From the NCBI GenBank assembly GCA_028278205.1, contig JANQES010000069.1:48664-112663 (forward strand): 64,000 nt of DNA. Direction: 5' to 3'. The stretch is from Rhodothermales bacterium. GTDB taxonomy: Bacteria > Bacteroidota > Rhodothermia > Rhodothermales > Bin80. The translations under genes were made by a program, and so were the position numbers. Shown here in pieces: positions 9,342-18,295 of the stretch (the first letter of the stretch is position 1; every line of letters starts with the position of its first letter). The notes beneath the pieces were generated by a model. That model did not search any database. It was given only the letters and a program-made list of their open reading frames with translations, and was not told the origin of the DNA.

Positions 9342-9471
9342 CGTGTTTTGGTATTTTGGTGTTATAGTGTTATAGTATTTGAGTTTCACTGCTTGAGGTT
9401 AAAAGAACGAAAACACGAAAACACTAAAACACCAAAATACCAAAACACTAAAACACGCAAACACTTCAACA
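9342..9471. repeat. Octad-repeat hairpin, words GTGTTTTG/GTGTTATA
   Basis: The arms at 9343-9363 and 9428-9448 are a perfect 21-bp inverted repeat. Further octads (GTGTTATA, GTATTT on the left; CACTAAAACAC units on the right) extend it. It lies between divergent genes and immediately 5' of the acetyltransferase start, so it is not a simple 3'-end terminator. Confidence 0.93.
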
Positions 9472-9551
9472 CCATAAATTTGACAGGGTATTTTCTTTTC
9501 GCCTAGAATACCGTAGATAGGAGTTTTTCCGGCCAACCCAAACCCCATGCC

Positions 9552-10034
9552 GTGCCTGAGTCCATCGCCATCCGTGTGACGATCAACGGGCAGCCCTACG
9601 AGCGGTCCGTCGAATCCCGGCTTTTGTTGAGCGACTTTCTGCGCCACACCCTCGAACTGACCGGCACACACGTCGGCTGTGAGCATGGCGTCTGCGGCGC
9701 CTGCACGGTCCTGCTCGACGGCGAGGCGGTGCGGTCGTGCCTGATGTTTGCCGTCCAGGCCGACGGCCACGCGCTGACGACGGTCGAGGGGTTGGCGCCC
9801 AACGGCGAGACGTTGCATCCGCTGCAAGCTGCCTTTCGCGAGGCGCACGGCCTGCAATGCGGCTTCTGCACCCCCGGCATCCTCATGGCGATGGTGCCTT
9901 TCCTCCAGCAAAACCCGAACCCCACCGAAGCAGAGATCCGCGACGCGCTCTCGGCTAACCTGTGCCGGTGTACGGGCTATCAGAATATCGTCGAGGCGGT
10001 GCGGCTGGCGGCGGGACGTTTGACTGAAACGTGA
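9552..10034 (+). CDS. Molybdenum hydroxylase 2Fe-2S subunit (CoxS-like)
   Basis: This 160-residue two-cluster iron-sulfur subunit has CEHGVCGACTVLLDG in the ferredoxin-like domain, and CGFCTPGILMAM plus LCRCTGYQNIVEAV in the helical domain. It would pass electrons from the Mo subunit to the FAD subunit at 14.0 kb. GTG at 9552 is the start giving the family N-terminus (IAIRVTINGQPYE). The last residues and stop (ACT GAA ACG TGA) are encoded by the first unit of the AAACGTG repeat hairpin. Confidence 0.92.
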   Translation: MPESIAIRVTINGQPYERSVESRLLLSDFLRHTLELTGTHVGCEHGVCGACTVLLDGEAVRSCLMFAVQADGHALTTVEGLAPNGETLHPLQAAFREAHGLQCGFCTPGILMAMVPFLQQNPNPTEAEIRDALSANLCRCTGYQNIVEAVRLAAGRLTET

Positions 10035-10104
10035 AACGTGAAACGTGAGGGTGCTCGACGAACCCTTTTCCTGGCACCCTCATGTTTCACGTTTCACGTT
10101 TCAG
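10024..10104. repeat. Heptad-repeat hairpin, word AAACGTG
   Basis: The arms 10024-10054 and 10074-10104 match in inverted orientation at 30 of 31 positions around a 19-nt loop. The left arm contains three GAAACGT heptads and carries the stop codon of the 2Fe-2S subunit gene. A further unit, TGAAACGTG at 10118-10126, contains the GTG start of the large subunit gene. The hairpin therefore sits between two subunit genes of one enzyme. Confidence 0.95.
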
Positions 10105-10123
10105 AACCTAAAAAATCTGAAAC

Positions 10124-12466
10124 GTGGCAACGAGATACTTCGGAAAGCCGATTCGTCGTAACGAAGACCCCCGCCTGCTCCGGGGCGAGGCGTTGTTTGT
10201 GGACGACGTGCATCGGTCCGGGATGCTGCACGTGGCGGTTTTGCGCAGCCAGTACGCCCACGCCCGCCTCCTCGGCATCGACGCCTCGGCGGCGCGTGAG
10301 CGGCCCGGCGTCGTGGCGGTCTACACCGCCGATGACCTGGGCGATCTGAACCAGCCCGGCCCGTTGCTCGTGACGCCGCCGCCCATCGAACGCCTTGTCT
10401 TCCACGAACGCACGCAGCGTCAACTGGCAACCGATAAAATCCGCTATGCGGGCGAGGCGCTGGCGCTGGTTGTGGCCGAGAGCCGCTACATCGCCGAGGA
10501 TGCCCTGACCGACATCTTTGTCGATGCTGAGCCGCTCGACGTGGCTGTGGATGTGGAAAAGGCGCTCGCGCCCGATGCGCCGCGTGTTCACGAAGATCTG
10601 CCGTCGAACGTGGCGGCGCACGTCATCCAGGAAAAAGGCGATTACGCCGCCGCGCAGAGCCGGGCCGACGTGGTCGTCAAACGGCGTTTCGTCTACGACC
10701 GGGGCACCGCCGCAGCCATGGAAAACCGGGGCGTCGTCGCCGACTGGGACGGCAAGAGCCGGCGGCTGACGGTCTGGGACACCACGCAGGCGCCCATCCC
10801 GGTGCGCAATGCCCTGGCGGCGGTGCTTGGTCTGTCCGAGTCGCAGGTACAGGTCATCGCGCCGTTTATCGGGGGCGGCTTCGGGCCGAAGATCATGTTT
10901 TATCCCGAAGAATTTCTTGTGCCGTGGGTGGCGATGCGGCTGGGCCGGCCCGTCAAGTGGATCGAAGACCGGCAAGAGAATTTTTTCGGGACGACGCAGG
11001 AACGCGGGCAGGTCCACGAAGCCGAACTGGCGCTGACGCGGGAGGGCCGCATCCTCGGCGTCAAAGATGTTTTTCTCCACGATACCGGCGCCTATGATCC
11101 CTATGGCCTGACGGTGCCCATCAACACGCAGTGTACGCTCTTGGGGCCGTACGATGTGCCCAACTATTACACCGAGTTCACGGTCGTTTTCACCAACAAA
11201 ACCATCGTTACGCCCTATCGCGGGGCGGGGCGGCAGCACGGCGTCTTTGTCATGGAACGCCTGCTCGACCTCGCCGCTAAAGAACTCGGTCTGGATCGCG
11301 TCGAAATCCGCAGGCGCAATTACCTGCCGCCCGAAGCGTTTCCGCACAATCACGAGATCATCTTTCAGGATTTCGCGCCGCTGGTTTACGACAGCGGCAA
11401 CTACGCCCCGATCCTCGACCGCGTGACCGAGATGATCGGCTACGAGCAGTTCGTTGGCGAGGAGCAGCCCCGGCTGCGCGCCGAGGGGCGGCACGTGGGC
11501 CTCGGCATCGTCTCATACGTCGAGGGGACGGGGATCGGGCCGTACGAAGGCGCGCGCATCACCGTTGAGCCCAGCGGCATGGTCAACGTGGCGATGGGCG
11601 TGGGCACGCAAGGGCAGGGGCATTACACCGTTTTCGCCCAGGTCGTCGCCGATCAGATCGGTGTGGATGTCGATAAGATCCAGGTGGTTACCGGCGATAC
11701 GCGGGAGTTTAACTGGGGCACCGGCACCTTTGCCAGCCGGGGTGCGGTGGTGGCCGGCAACGCCTGCCACGCCGCCGCCGTGGTCGTGCGCGAAAAAATC
11801 CTCCGGCTGGCTTCCGACGAACTCGAAGTGGCCGAAGACGACCTCGAACTCGGCGGCGGGCGCGTCTACGTCCGGGGCGCGCCGCAGCGCGGCATCGACC
11901 TGGGCGCGCTGGCGCTCAAAGCCAACCCCATGCGCGGCGCCGTCAAGCCGGGCACCGAACCCGGCCTCGAAGCAACCTCCTACTTCGGCCCCGAACGCGG
12001 CGCCACGGCCAGCGGCGTCCACGCCATGATCCTCGAAGTCGATCCGGAGACGATGATGGTAGAGATCCAGCGCTACGTCGTCGTCCACGATTGCGGCAGG
12101 GTCATCAACCCGATGATTCTCGAAGGGCAGATGCACGGCGGTGTCGCGCAAGGCATCGGCAACGCGTTCTACGAACGGTTGGTCTTCGACGACTACGGCC
12201 AGTTGCTCACGGCCTCGTTCATGGACTACCTCCTGCCGACGGCCACCGACGTGCCGCGCGTAGAAACGGCCCATCAGGAAACACCCTCGCCGCTCAACCC
12301 GCTGGGCGTCAAGGGCGCGGGCGAGGCCGGCGCCATCCCCGTCGCGGCGCTCTTCGCCCAGGCCGTCGAAGATGCCCTCGCGGCATATGATCTGGAAATT
12401 TGCGAGATTCCGCTGAGTCCGAATCGGTTGTTTGAGATGGTGGAGGAAGCGAAGGAAGGTGCTTAG
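10124..12466 (+). CDS. Molybdenum hydroxylase large subunit (CoxL/XdhB-like)
   Basis: This 780-residue Mo-cofactor subunit starts with the family N-terminus (RRNEDPRLLRGEALFVDD). It has the cofactor loop FIGGGFGPKI and the substrate-side loop PYRGAGRQHG. True CO dehydrogenase form I has a Cys-containing AYRCSFR loop here; this loop lacks that Cys, so CO is unlikely to be the substrate. The C-terminal GVKGAGEAGAIP holds the catalytic Glu. No Tat signal is present. With the nearby NCS1 permease it probably hydroxylates a purine- or pyrimidine-like heterocycle. Confidence 0.92.
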   Translation: MATRYFGKPIRRNEDPRLLRGEALFVDDVHRSGMLHVAVLRSQYAHARLLGIDASAARERPGVVAVYTADDLGDLNQPGPLLVTPPPIERLVFHERTQRQLATDKIRYAGEALALVVAESRYIAEDALTDIFVDAEPLDVAVDVEKALAPDAPRVHEDLPSNVAAHVIQEKGDYAAAQSRADVVVKRRFVYDRGTAAAMENRGVVADWDGKSRRLTVWDTTQAPIPVRNALAAVLGLSESQVQVIAPFIGGGFGPKIMFYPEEFLVPWVAMRLGRPVKWIEDRQENFFGTTQERGQVHEAELALTREGRILGVKDVFLHDTGAYDPYGLTVPINTQCTLLGPYDVPNYYTEFTVVFTNKTIVTPYRGAGRQHGVFVMERLLDLAAKELGLDRVEIRRRNYLPPEAFPHNHEIIFQDFAPLVYDSGNYAPILDRVTEMIGYEQFVGEEQPRLRAEGRHVGLGIVSYVEGTGIGPYEGARITVEPSGMVNVAMGVGTQGQGHYTVFAQVVADQIGVDVDKIQVVTGDTREFNWGTGTFASRGAVVAGNACHAAAVVVREKILRLASDELEVAEDDLELGGGRVYVRGAPQRGIDLGALALKANPMRGAVKPGTEPGLEATSYFGPERGATASGVHAMILEVDPETMMVEIQRYVVVHDCGRVINPMILEGQMHGGVAQGIGNAFYERLVFDDYGQLLTASFMDYLLPTATDVPRVETAHQETPSPLNPLGVKGAGEAGAIPVAALFAQAVEDALAAYDLEICEIPLSPNRLFEMVEEAKEGA

Positions 12467-12502
12467 TTCGTGCCGTTTCCCCGTTTTTTGACGATGGCGT
12501 AG

Positions 12503-12569
12503 GGTCATGAGTCATGGGTCATGAGTCATGGGTTCTTGGTGAGACACTCATGACCCGTGACCCATGACC
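12503..12569. repeat. Heptad-repeat hairpin, word GTCATGA/GTCATGG
   Basis: The left arm 12503-12525 pairs with the right arm 12547-12569 at 21 of 23 positions. The left side is built of alternating GTCATGA and GTCATGG heptads. It separates the Mo subunit gene from the CoxG-like gene. The same word is used at 30481-30527. Confidence 0.9.
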
Positions 12570-12634
12570 GTCCGATAACAGCACGCCGCTCAGGACCTGC
12601 ATCAACGGATTGAAAATCAACCAACAAACAGGCC

Positions 12635-13255
12635 ATGCAACTAAACGGTGAGTATACCTTCAACGGCCCGCGTGAGGCGGTGTGGGAGTTGCTTCATGAC
12701 CCCGAGGTGCTGAAGGCGGCGTTGCCCGGGGCCAGGCAACTCGAAAAGACGGGTGAGGATGAGTACAAAGCCCAACTTCAGGTCCGCGTCGGCCCGGTCA
12801 ACGGCGTTTTTGCCACCAAGATTGCCCTGACCGACAAGACGCCGCCCGAGCGCTACACGATGCTCGTCGATAGCAAGGGCCAGACCGGCTTCGGCAAAGG
12901 CTCGGCCCTGGTGACGCTGATCGAGCAGGACGCAGCGACCACGCTCATGACGTACGAAGCGACGCTTCAGGTAGGCGGGCGCATCGCCAGCGTGGGGCAG
13001 CGCATGCTCGACACGGTCAGCAAGAGCCTGACGCGGCAGAGCCTGGAGGCCATGAACAACGCCCTCGAAGCCCGCCTCGCCCTCGAACCCGACGCCGAAC
13101 CCGCTGAAGCCTACACCGCGCCCACCCAGGCCGACTTCGCCCGCGAGGTCGCCAAAGACGTAGCCGCCGAGACGGTCAAGTCGCGCGGCTTCGTCGTGGG
13201 TCTCGTCATCGTAGCAATCATTGCTGTTGTCGTGGCAGTATTGTTGATGATTTGA
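12635..13255 (+). CDS. CoxG-like SRPBCC protein with C-terminal membrane anchor
   Basis: This 206-residue protein of the carbon-monoxide-dehydrogenase subunit G family has an SRPBCC hydrophobic-pocket domain over about 150 residues (REAVWELLHDPEVLKAALPGA at the start). A linker and a C-terminal helix follow (VGLVIVAIIAVVVAVLLMI). In CO dehydrogenase, CoxG helps hold the enzyme at the membrane; a similar role for this hydroxylase is inferred. The next genes are a VapBC pair, which separates it from the FAD subunit. Confidence 0.88.
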   Translation: MQLNGEYTFNGPREAVWELLHDPEVLKAALPGARQLEKTGEDEYKAQLQVRVGPVNGVFATKIALTDKTPPERYTMLVDSKGQTGFGKGSALVTLIEQDAATTLMTYEATLQVGGRIASVGQRMLDTVSKSLTRQSLEAMNNALEARLALEPDAEPAEAYTAPTQADFAREVAKDVAAETVKSRGFVVGLVIVAIIAVVVAVLLMI

Positions 13256-13397
13256 TTGGATGATGGGCGCAGCTTGGCTGAAAGGTTCAGGTCTTTGAGG
13301 AACGTTTTACCTACCTGGCTACGTATTGTGATGGGTTCTACTCTACGGCGAGGTGGATCCGTGGTGGTTTTCTCGAACACCTTTTAGAGGTGCCGTG

Positions 13398-13631
13398 ATG
13401 GTTACTAGAGCGTTAATCAAGGCGAAGATTGACAAAGTGCAGGATGTATATCTAGAGGCTTTGTACAGGATCGTCCAGGCCTTCGAAGCACCTGCGCCAG
13501 GGGAAACTGGCGAGACGATTGACGACATGCATTGGCAAAAGTTTATTGCAGAAACGTACGGATGCTTTGCCGATGACCCCATAGCACGTGGTGATCAGGG
13601 CAGATACGAAATCAGAGAAACGATAGAATGA
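13398..13631 (+). CDS. VapB-like antitoxin candidate
   Basis: This 77-residue protein lies directly before a PIN-domain gene, with an ATGA overlap (13628-13631), the usual antitoxin-toxin layout. It has an early helical part (IKAKIDKVQDVYLEALYRIV) and an acidic tail. The DNA-binding fold is not obvious, so the call rests mainly on context. ATG 13398 is chosen over the in-frame ATG at 13353 because AGAGGT lies upstream. Base composition is clearly more AT-rich than the flanking oxidoreductase genes. Confidence 0.65.
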   Translation: MVTRALIKAKIDKVQDVYLEALYRIVQAFEAPAPGETGETIDDMHWQKFIAETYGCFADDPIARGDQGRYEIRETIE

Positions 13632-14032
13632 CTTATCTGCTTAACACCAATACTTGTATTCGCTACTTGAACGGGCAATCCGAGCGAGTGCGGAGACGAT
13701 TGGAATCGACACATCCGCAAGACATTGTGTTGTGTTCGGTTGTCAAGGCTGAATTATTCTACGGGGTTGAGAAGAGTGCAAAGCGTGAAAGGAATAGGGA
13801 AAGATTACAACGGTTTTCAGGTCATTTTATTTCTTTGCCTTTTGATGACAAAGCAGCGGTTGAATATGGTCAAATTCGCGCTCAATTGGAGACATTGGGA
13901 ACGCCTATTGGCCCCAATGACCTCTTCATAGCCGCTATCGCAAGAGTACATGACGTAACTCTTGTTACACACAATACACGCGAATTCAGAAGGGTTGATG
14001 GTCTAAAGTTGGAAGATTGGGAGGTCACATGA
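13628..14032 (+). CDS. VapC-like PIN-domain toxin, first catalytic Asp replaced by Asn
   Basis: This 134-residue PIN-domain protein belongs to the VapC RNase family. Visible family features are VVKAELFYGVEKS with a conserved Glu, GPNDLFIAAIARVHD with the conserved Asp, and LVTHNTREFRRV near the end. The N-terminal family motif is normally LLDTN; here it reads LLNTN (codon AAC), losing the first metal-binding acidic residue. The toxin may therefore be inactive or weakened. Its stop overlaps the start of the FAD-subunit gene (ATGA at 14029-14032). Confidence 0.88.
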   Translation: MTYLLNTNTCIRYLNGQSERVRRRLESTHPQDIVLCSVVKAELFYGVEKSAKRERNRERLQRFSGHFISLPFDDKAAVEYGQIRAQLETLGTPIGPNDLFIAAIARVHDVTLVTHNTREFRRVDGLKLEDWEVT

Positions 14033-14904
14033 AACCTGCACCGTTCTCGTACCACGCCCCCACGACGGTAGACGAAGCGCTTGCTCACCTGGCGGCGCAT
14101 GGCTACGAGGCCAGCGTGCTGGCCGGCGGCCAGAGCCTCGTGCCGGCGATGAACTTCCGCCTGGCCCAGCCGGCAGTGCTCGTCGATCTCAACCGCATCC
14201 CCCATCTCGCCTACATCCGCCCCGGCGACGACGGCGGCCTGCTGCTGGGGGCGATGACGCGCCAGCGCGCCGTCGAGCGTAGCCCACTGGTGGCCGAGCG
14301 CGCGCCGCTCTTGCACGAGACGATGCCCAACATCGCCCATCCGCCCATCCGCAACCGGGGCACCGTCGGCGGCAGCCTCGCCCACGCCGACCCCGCTGCC
14401 GAACTGCCCGCCGTCATGCTGGCGCTCGACGCCCGCTTCCGCCTGCGCAGCCACCAAGCCGAACGCTGGGTGGCCGCCCGCGACTTTTACGTGGGGATGT
14501 TTATGACGGCGAAAGAACCGGAGGAGTTGCTCGTCGAAATTGCCCTGCCGCCGAAGCCGGCGCGCAGCGGCTGGGCCTTCCGCGAAGTGTCGCGCCGCCA
14601 CGGCGATTACGCCCTCGTCGGCGTGGCCGCGCTGGTGACGATGGATGATCTGGGCCGGTGCCGGCAGGCGCGCATCACGCTGTTGAGCGTGGGGGAGGGG
14701 CCAGTGGAAGCGCATGAAGCCGCTCGCCTGCTCGCCGGGCAAACGCCCACCCCTGAAGCCGTCCGCGCCGCCGCCGAAGCCGCCGCCACGCAAGACATCG
14801 ATCCCGGCGGCGACGTCCACGCCTCGGCAGCCTACCGCCGCCACCTGGCGCGGGTGCTGACAGCGGACGTGCTGACGAAGGCGTTTGCGCGGGCGGGTTC
14901 GTAG
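14029..14904 (+). CDS. Molybdenum hydroxylase FAD subunit (CoxM-like)
   Basis: This 291-residue FAD-binding subunit completes the second molybdenum hydroxylase. It has the PCMH-type FAD domain with AGGQSLVPAMNFRLAQP and the second FAD motif TIGG-like RNRGTVGGSLAHADPAAELP, then the CO-dehydrogenase flavoprotein C-terminal domain (FREVSRRHGDYALVGVAA). ATG 14029 has GGGAGG just upstream and overlaps the vapC stop. Its order after CoxG, rather than beside the other subunits, together with the vapBC genes, suggests the operon was interrupted. The stop TAG is also the start of the first GTCAT repeat unit. Confidence 0.93.
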   Translation: MKPAPFSYHAPTTVDEALAHLAAHGYEASVLAGGQSLVPAMNFRLAQPAVLVDLNRIPHLAYIRPGDDGGLLLGAMTRQRAVERSPLVAERAPLLHETMPNIAHPPIRNRGTVGGSLAHADPAAELPAVMLALDARFRLRSHQAERWVAARDFYVGMFMTAKEPEELLVEIALPPKPARSGWAFREVSRRHGDYALVGVAALVTMDDLGRCRQARITLLSVGEGPVEAHEAARLLAGQTPTPEAVRAAAEAAATQDIDPGGDVHASAAYRRHLARVLTADVLTKAFARAGS

Positions 14905-15157
14905 TCATCTGCTCCGCTTCGCTGCGCGTCATTCGTGGTCATTTGCGTCGCTTCGCTGCGCGTCATATGTTCGCTACGCTCACGTCATTCATGGTCATTT
15001 GCTCGCTGGCGCTCGCGGTCATTCATGGGCAAGTTTGATCATAGACAATCAATGACGCGCCGTAGGCGCAATTGACGCGAACGAAGTGAGCAAATGACGG
15101 CGACCGCAGGGAGCCCAATGACGTGAGCGCAGCGAACCTATGACGCGCCGCAGGCGC
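14904..15157. repeat. Long composite inverted repeat of GTCAT units carrying small GC palindromes
   Basis: Seven GTCAT units start at 14904, 14928, 14938, 14962, 14984, 14994 and 15018, giving spacings 24, 10, 24, 22, 10 and 24. The longer units carry small palindromic inserts such as CGCTTCGCTGCGC and TCGCTACGCTCAC. The right half carries the inverse ATGAC units from 15052 onward. It fills the gap between the FAD subunit and the NCS1 permease. A related element is at 29305-29468. Confidence 0.9.
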
Positions 15158-15165
15158 AATCCCTC

Positions 15166-16602
<1,437 letters not shown>

Positions 16603-16604
16603 AA

Positions 16605-16677
16605 TATTGCGTACTTCGTACTCCGTAGGGATGCCATTTTCAAACAATACGCAGTACGCAGCACACAATACGCAATA
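16605..16677. repeat. Heptad-repeat hairpin, word TACGCAG/TACGCAA
   Basis: TATTGCGTACTTCGTACTC on the left (16605-16627) pairs with TACGCAG and TACGCAA heptads on the right (about 16648-16677). It begins two bases after the permease stop and ends five bases before the acyl-CoA synthetase start. Confidence 0.8.
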
Positions 16678-16682
16678 GAATC

Positions 16683-18191
16683 ATGACCCTTCCGATCATC
16701 GAAAAAGCCATCGCCCACGGCGACCGTCTCGCCCTCATCGATGAAGGCGGCGCGTATACCTATGCGCAGGTGTTGGTGGCGTCGCATCGGGTGGCGTCGT
16801 GTTTGTTGGGGGCGGAGGCGGATTTACAGGAGGCGCGGGTGGCGTTTATGGCGCCGCCGGGGCTGGAGTATGTGGCGGTGCAATGGGGCGTCTGGCGCGC
16901 AGGCGGCATCGCCGTGCCGCTGTGCCTGGCGCATCCGCTGCTGGAGATCGAATACGTCCTCGACGACACCGGCGCGTCGATCCTCGTGGCGCATCCGGAT
17001 TTCGAGGCGATGCTGCGCCCGGCGGCGGAAGAACGCGGCATCCGCTTCGTGCTGACGACAGAGGCGATGGACGCCGCCGCCCGCGATCTACCCGAAGTCG
17101 ATCCGGCGCGGCGGGCGATGATTCTGTACACGAGCGGCACCACGAGCAAGCCCAAAGGCGTCGTCACCACGCACCGCAACGTCACGGCGATGATCACGTC
17201 GCTGATTGAGGCGTGGGGGTGGACCGAGGACGATCACATCCTGCACGTTTTGCCGTTGCATCACGCCCACGGCATCGTCAACGTGCTTTTGTGCGCGTTG
17301 TGGGCGGGCGCGGTGTGCGAGATGCTGCCGAAGTTCGACGCCGAGACCGTCTGGCAGCGCTTCGCCGAACGCCCGTTGACGCTCTTCATGGCGGTGCCGA
17401 CGATCTACGGGCGCCTCATCCGCGCCTGGGACGAAGCCTCCGAAGGCACGCAGGCGCGCTGGTCGGAGGCGTGCGCGGCGATGCGGCTGATGGTCTCCGG
17501 CTCGGCGGCGCTGCCGGTGAGCGTGTTGGCCAAATGGCAATCGATCAGCGGGCACACGCTGCTCGAACGCTACGGCATGACCGAGATCGGCATGGCGCTC
17601 TCGAACCCGCTCCACGGCGAGCGCCGCCCCGGCTTCGTCGGCCTGCCGCTGCCGGGGATGAACGTCCGATTGGTCGATGAAACGGGCCGGGTGATCGACG
17701 AAGACGGGCGGCAGGGCGAGATCGAGGTGCGCGGCCCCAACATCTTCCTCGAATACTGGAATCGGCCCGACGCCACGCAGCAAGCCTTCCGCGACGGCTG
17801 GTTCTGCACGGGCGACATCTCGGTCCGCGAAGACGGCTATTACCGCATCCTCGGACGCAGTTCGGTCGATATCATCAAGACGGGTGGCTACAAAGTCTCG
17901 GCGCTGGAAATCGAAGAGATGCTCCGGACGCATCCGGCCCTGCGCGAGTGCGCCGTCGTTGGCGTCGAAGATCCGGAGTGGGGCGAGCGCGTCTGCGCCG
18001 CTGTGATCTGCCGCGCCGACGAAACGCTGACGCTGGACGCCCTCCGCGCCTGGGCCAAAGAGCGCCTGGCGCCCTACAAAGTCCCCAGCCGCCTTCAAGT
18101 GTTGGACGAACTGCCCCGCAACGTCATGGGCAAAGTGACCAAGCCGGCGGTTAAGGCGTTATTCATTGCAACCGCAGATGAACGCAGATGA
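16683..18191 (+). CDS. AMP-dependent acyl-CoA synthetase (malonyl/oxalyl-CoA ligase-like)
   Basis: This 502-residue adenylate-forming ligase activates a carboxylic acid with ATP and CoA. The phosphate loop is YTSGTTSKPKGVV at about residue 149. Other family motifs are YGMTEIGM, GWFCTGDISVREDGYYRILGR, IKTGGYKVSALEIEE and the catalytic-Lys tail PRNVMGKVTKP. Overall form resembles MatB/oxalate-CoA ligases for small acids, but substrate is not certain. The last codons (ATADERR, stop) are encoded by the left arm of a repeat hairpin, so the native C-terminus has been replaced or extended by repeat sequence. Confidence 0.92.
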   Translation: MTLPIIEKAIAHGDRLALIDEGGAYTYAQVLVASHRVASCLLGAEADLQEARVAFMAPPGLEYVAVQWGVWRAGGIAVPLCLAHPLLEIEYVLDDTGASILVAHPDFEAMLRPAAEERGIRFVLTTEAMDAAARDLPEVDPARRAMILYTSGTTSKPKGVVTTHRNVTAMITSLIEAWGWTEDDHILHVLPLHHAHGIVNVLLCALWAGAVCEMLPKFDAETVWQRFAERPLTLFMAVPTIYGRLIRAWDEASEGTQARWSEACAAMRLMVSGSAALPVSVLAKWQSISGHTLLERYGMTEIGMALSNPLHGERRPGFVGLPLPGMNVRLVDETGRVIDEDGRQGEIEVRGPNIFLEYWNRPDATQQAFRDGWFCTGDISVREDGYYRILGRSSVDIIKTGGYKVSALEIEEMLRTHPALRECAVVGVEDPEWGERVCAAVICRADETLTLDALRAWAKERLAPYKVPSRLQVLDELPRNVMGKVTKPAVKALFIATADERR

Positions 18192-18266
18192 ACGCAGATG
18201 AACACAGATGGGGCTATATTCTGGGTGAATCATCCGCGTTTATCCGCGTCCATCTGCGGTTGCAAT
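18165..18266. repeat. Decad-repeat hairpin, word GATGAACGCA
   Basis: The arms 18165-18200 and 18231-18266 match in inverted orientation at 32 of 36 positions. The left arm has three GATGAACGCA or GATGAACACA decads preceded by ATTGCAACCGCA. It contains the end and stop codon of the acyl-CoA synthetase gene and lies 30 nt before the next start. Confidence 0.95.
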
Positions 18267-18295
18267 CAACGAAACACGAACTACGGACAACCACC

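Noticed and set aside
10124..12466. True aerobic CO dehydrogenase large subunit
   Set aside because: The loop reads YRGAGR and lacks the Cys of the AYRCSFR motif that marks form I CO dehydrogenase.
14904..15157. CRISPR-like array
   Set aside because: Units are short, unequal and inverted between halves; there are no unique spacers of constant length and no cas genes.
18188..18295. Longer N-terminus for the cyclase gene
   Set aside because: The extra 36 codons are repeat-hairpin sequence; the family N-terminus begins at 18296.
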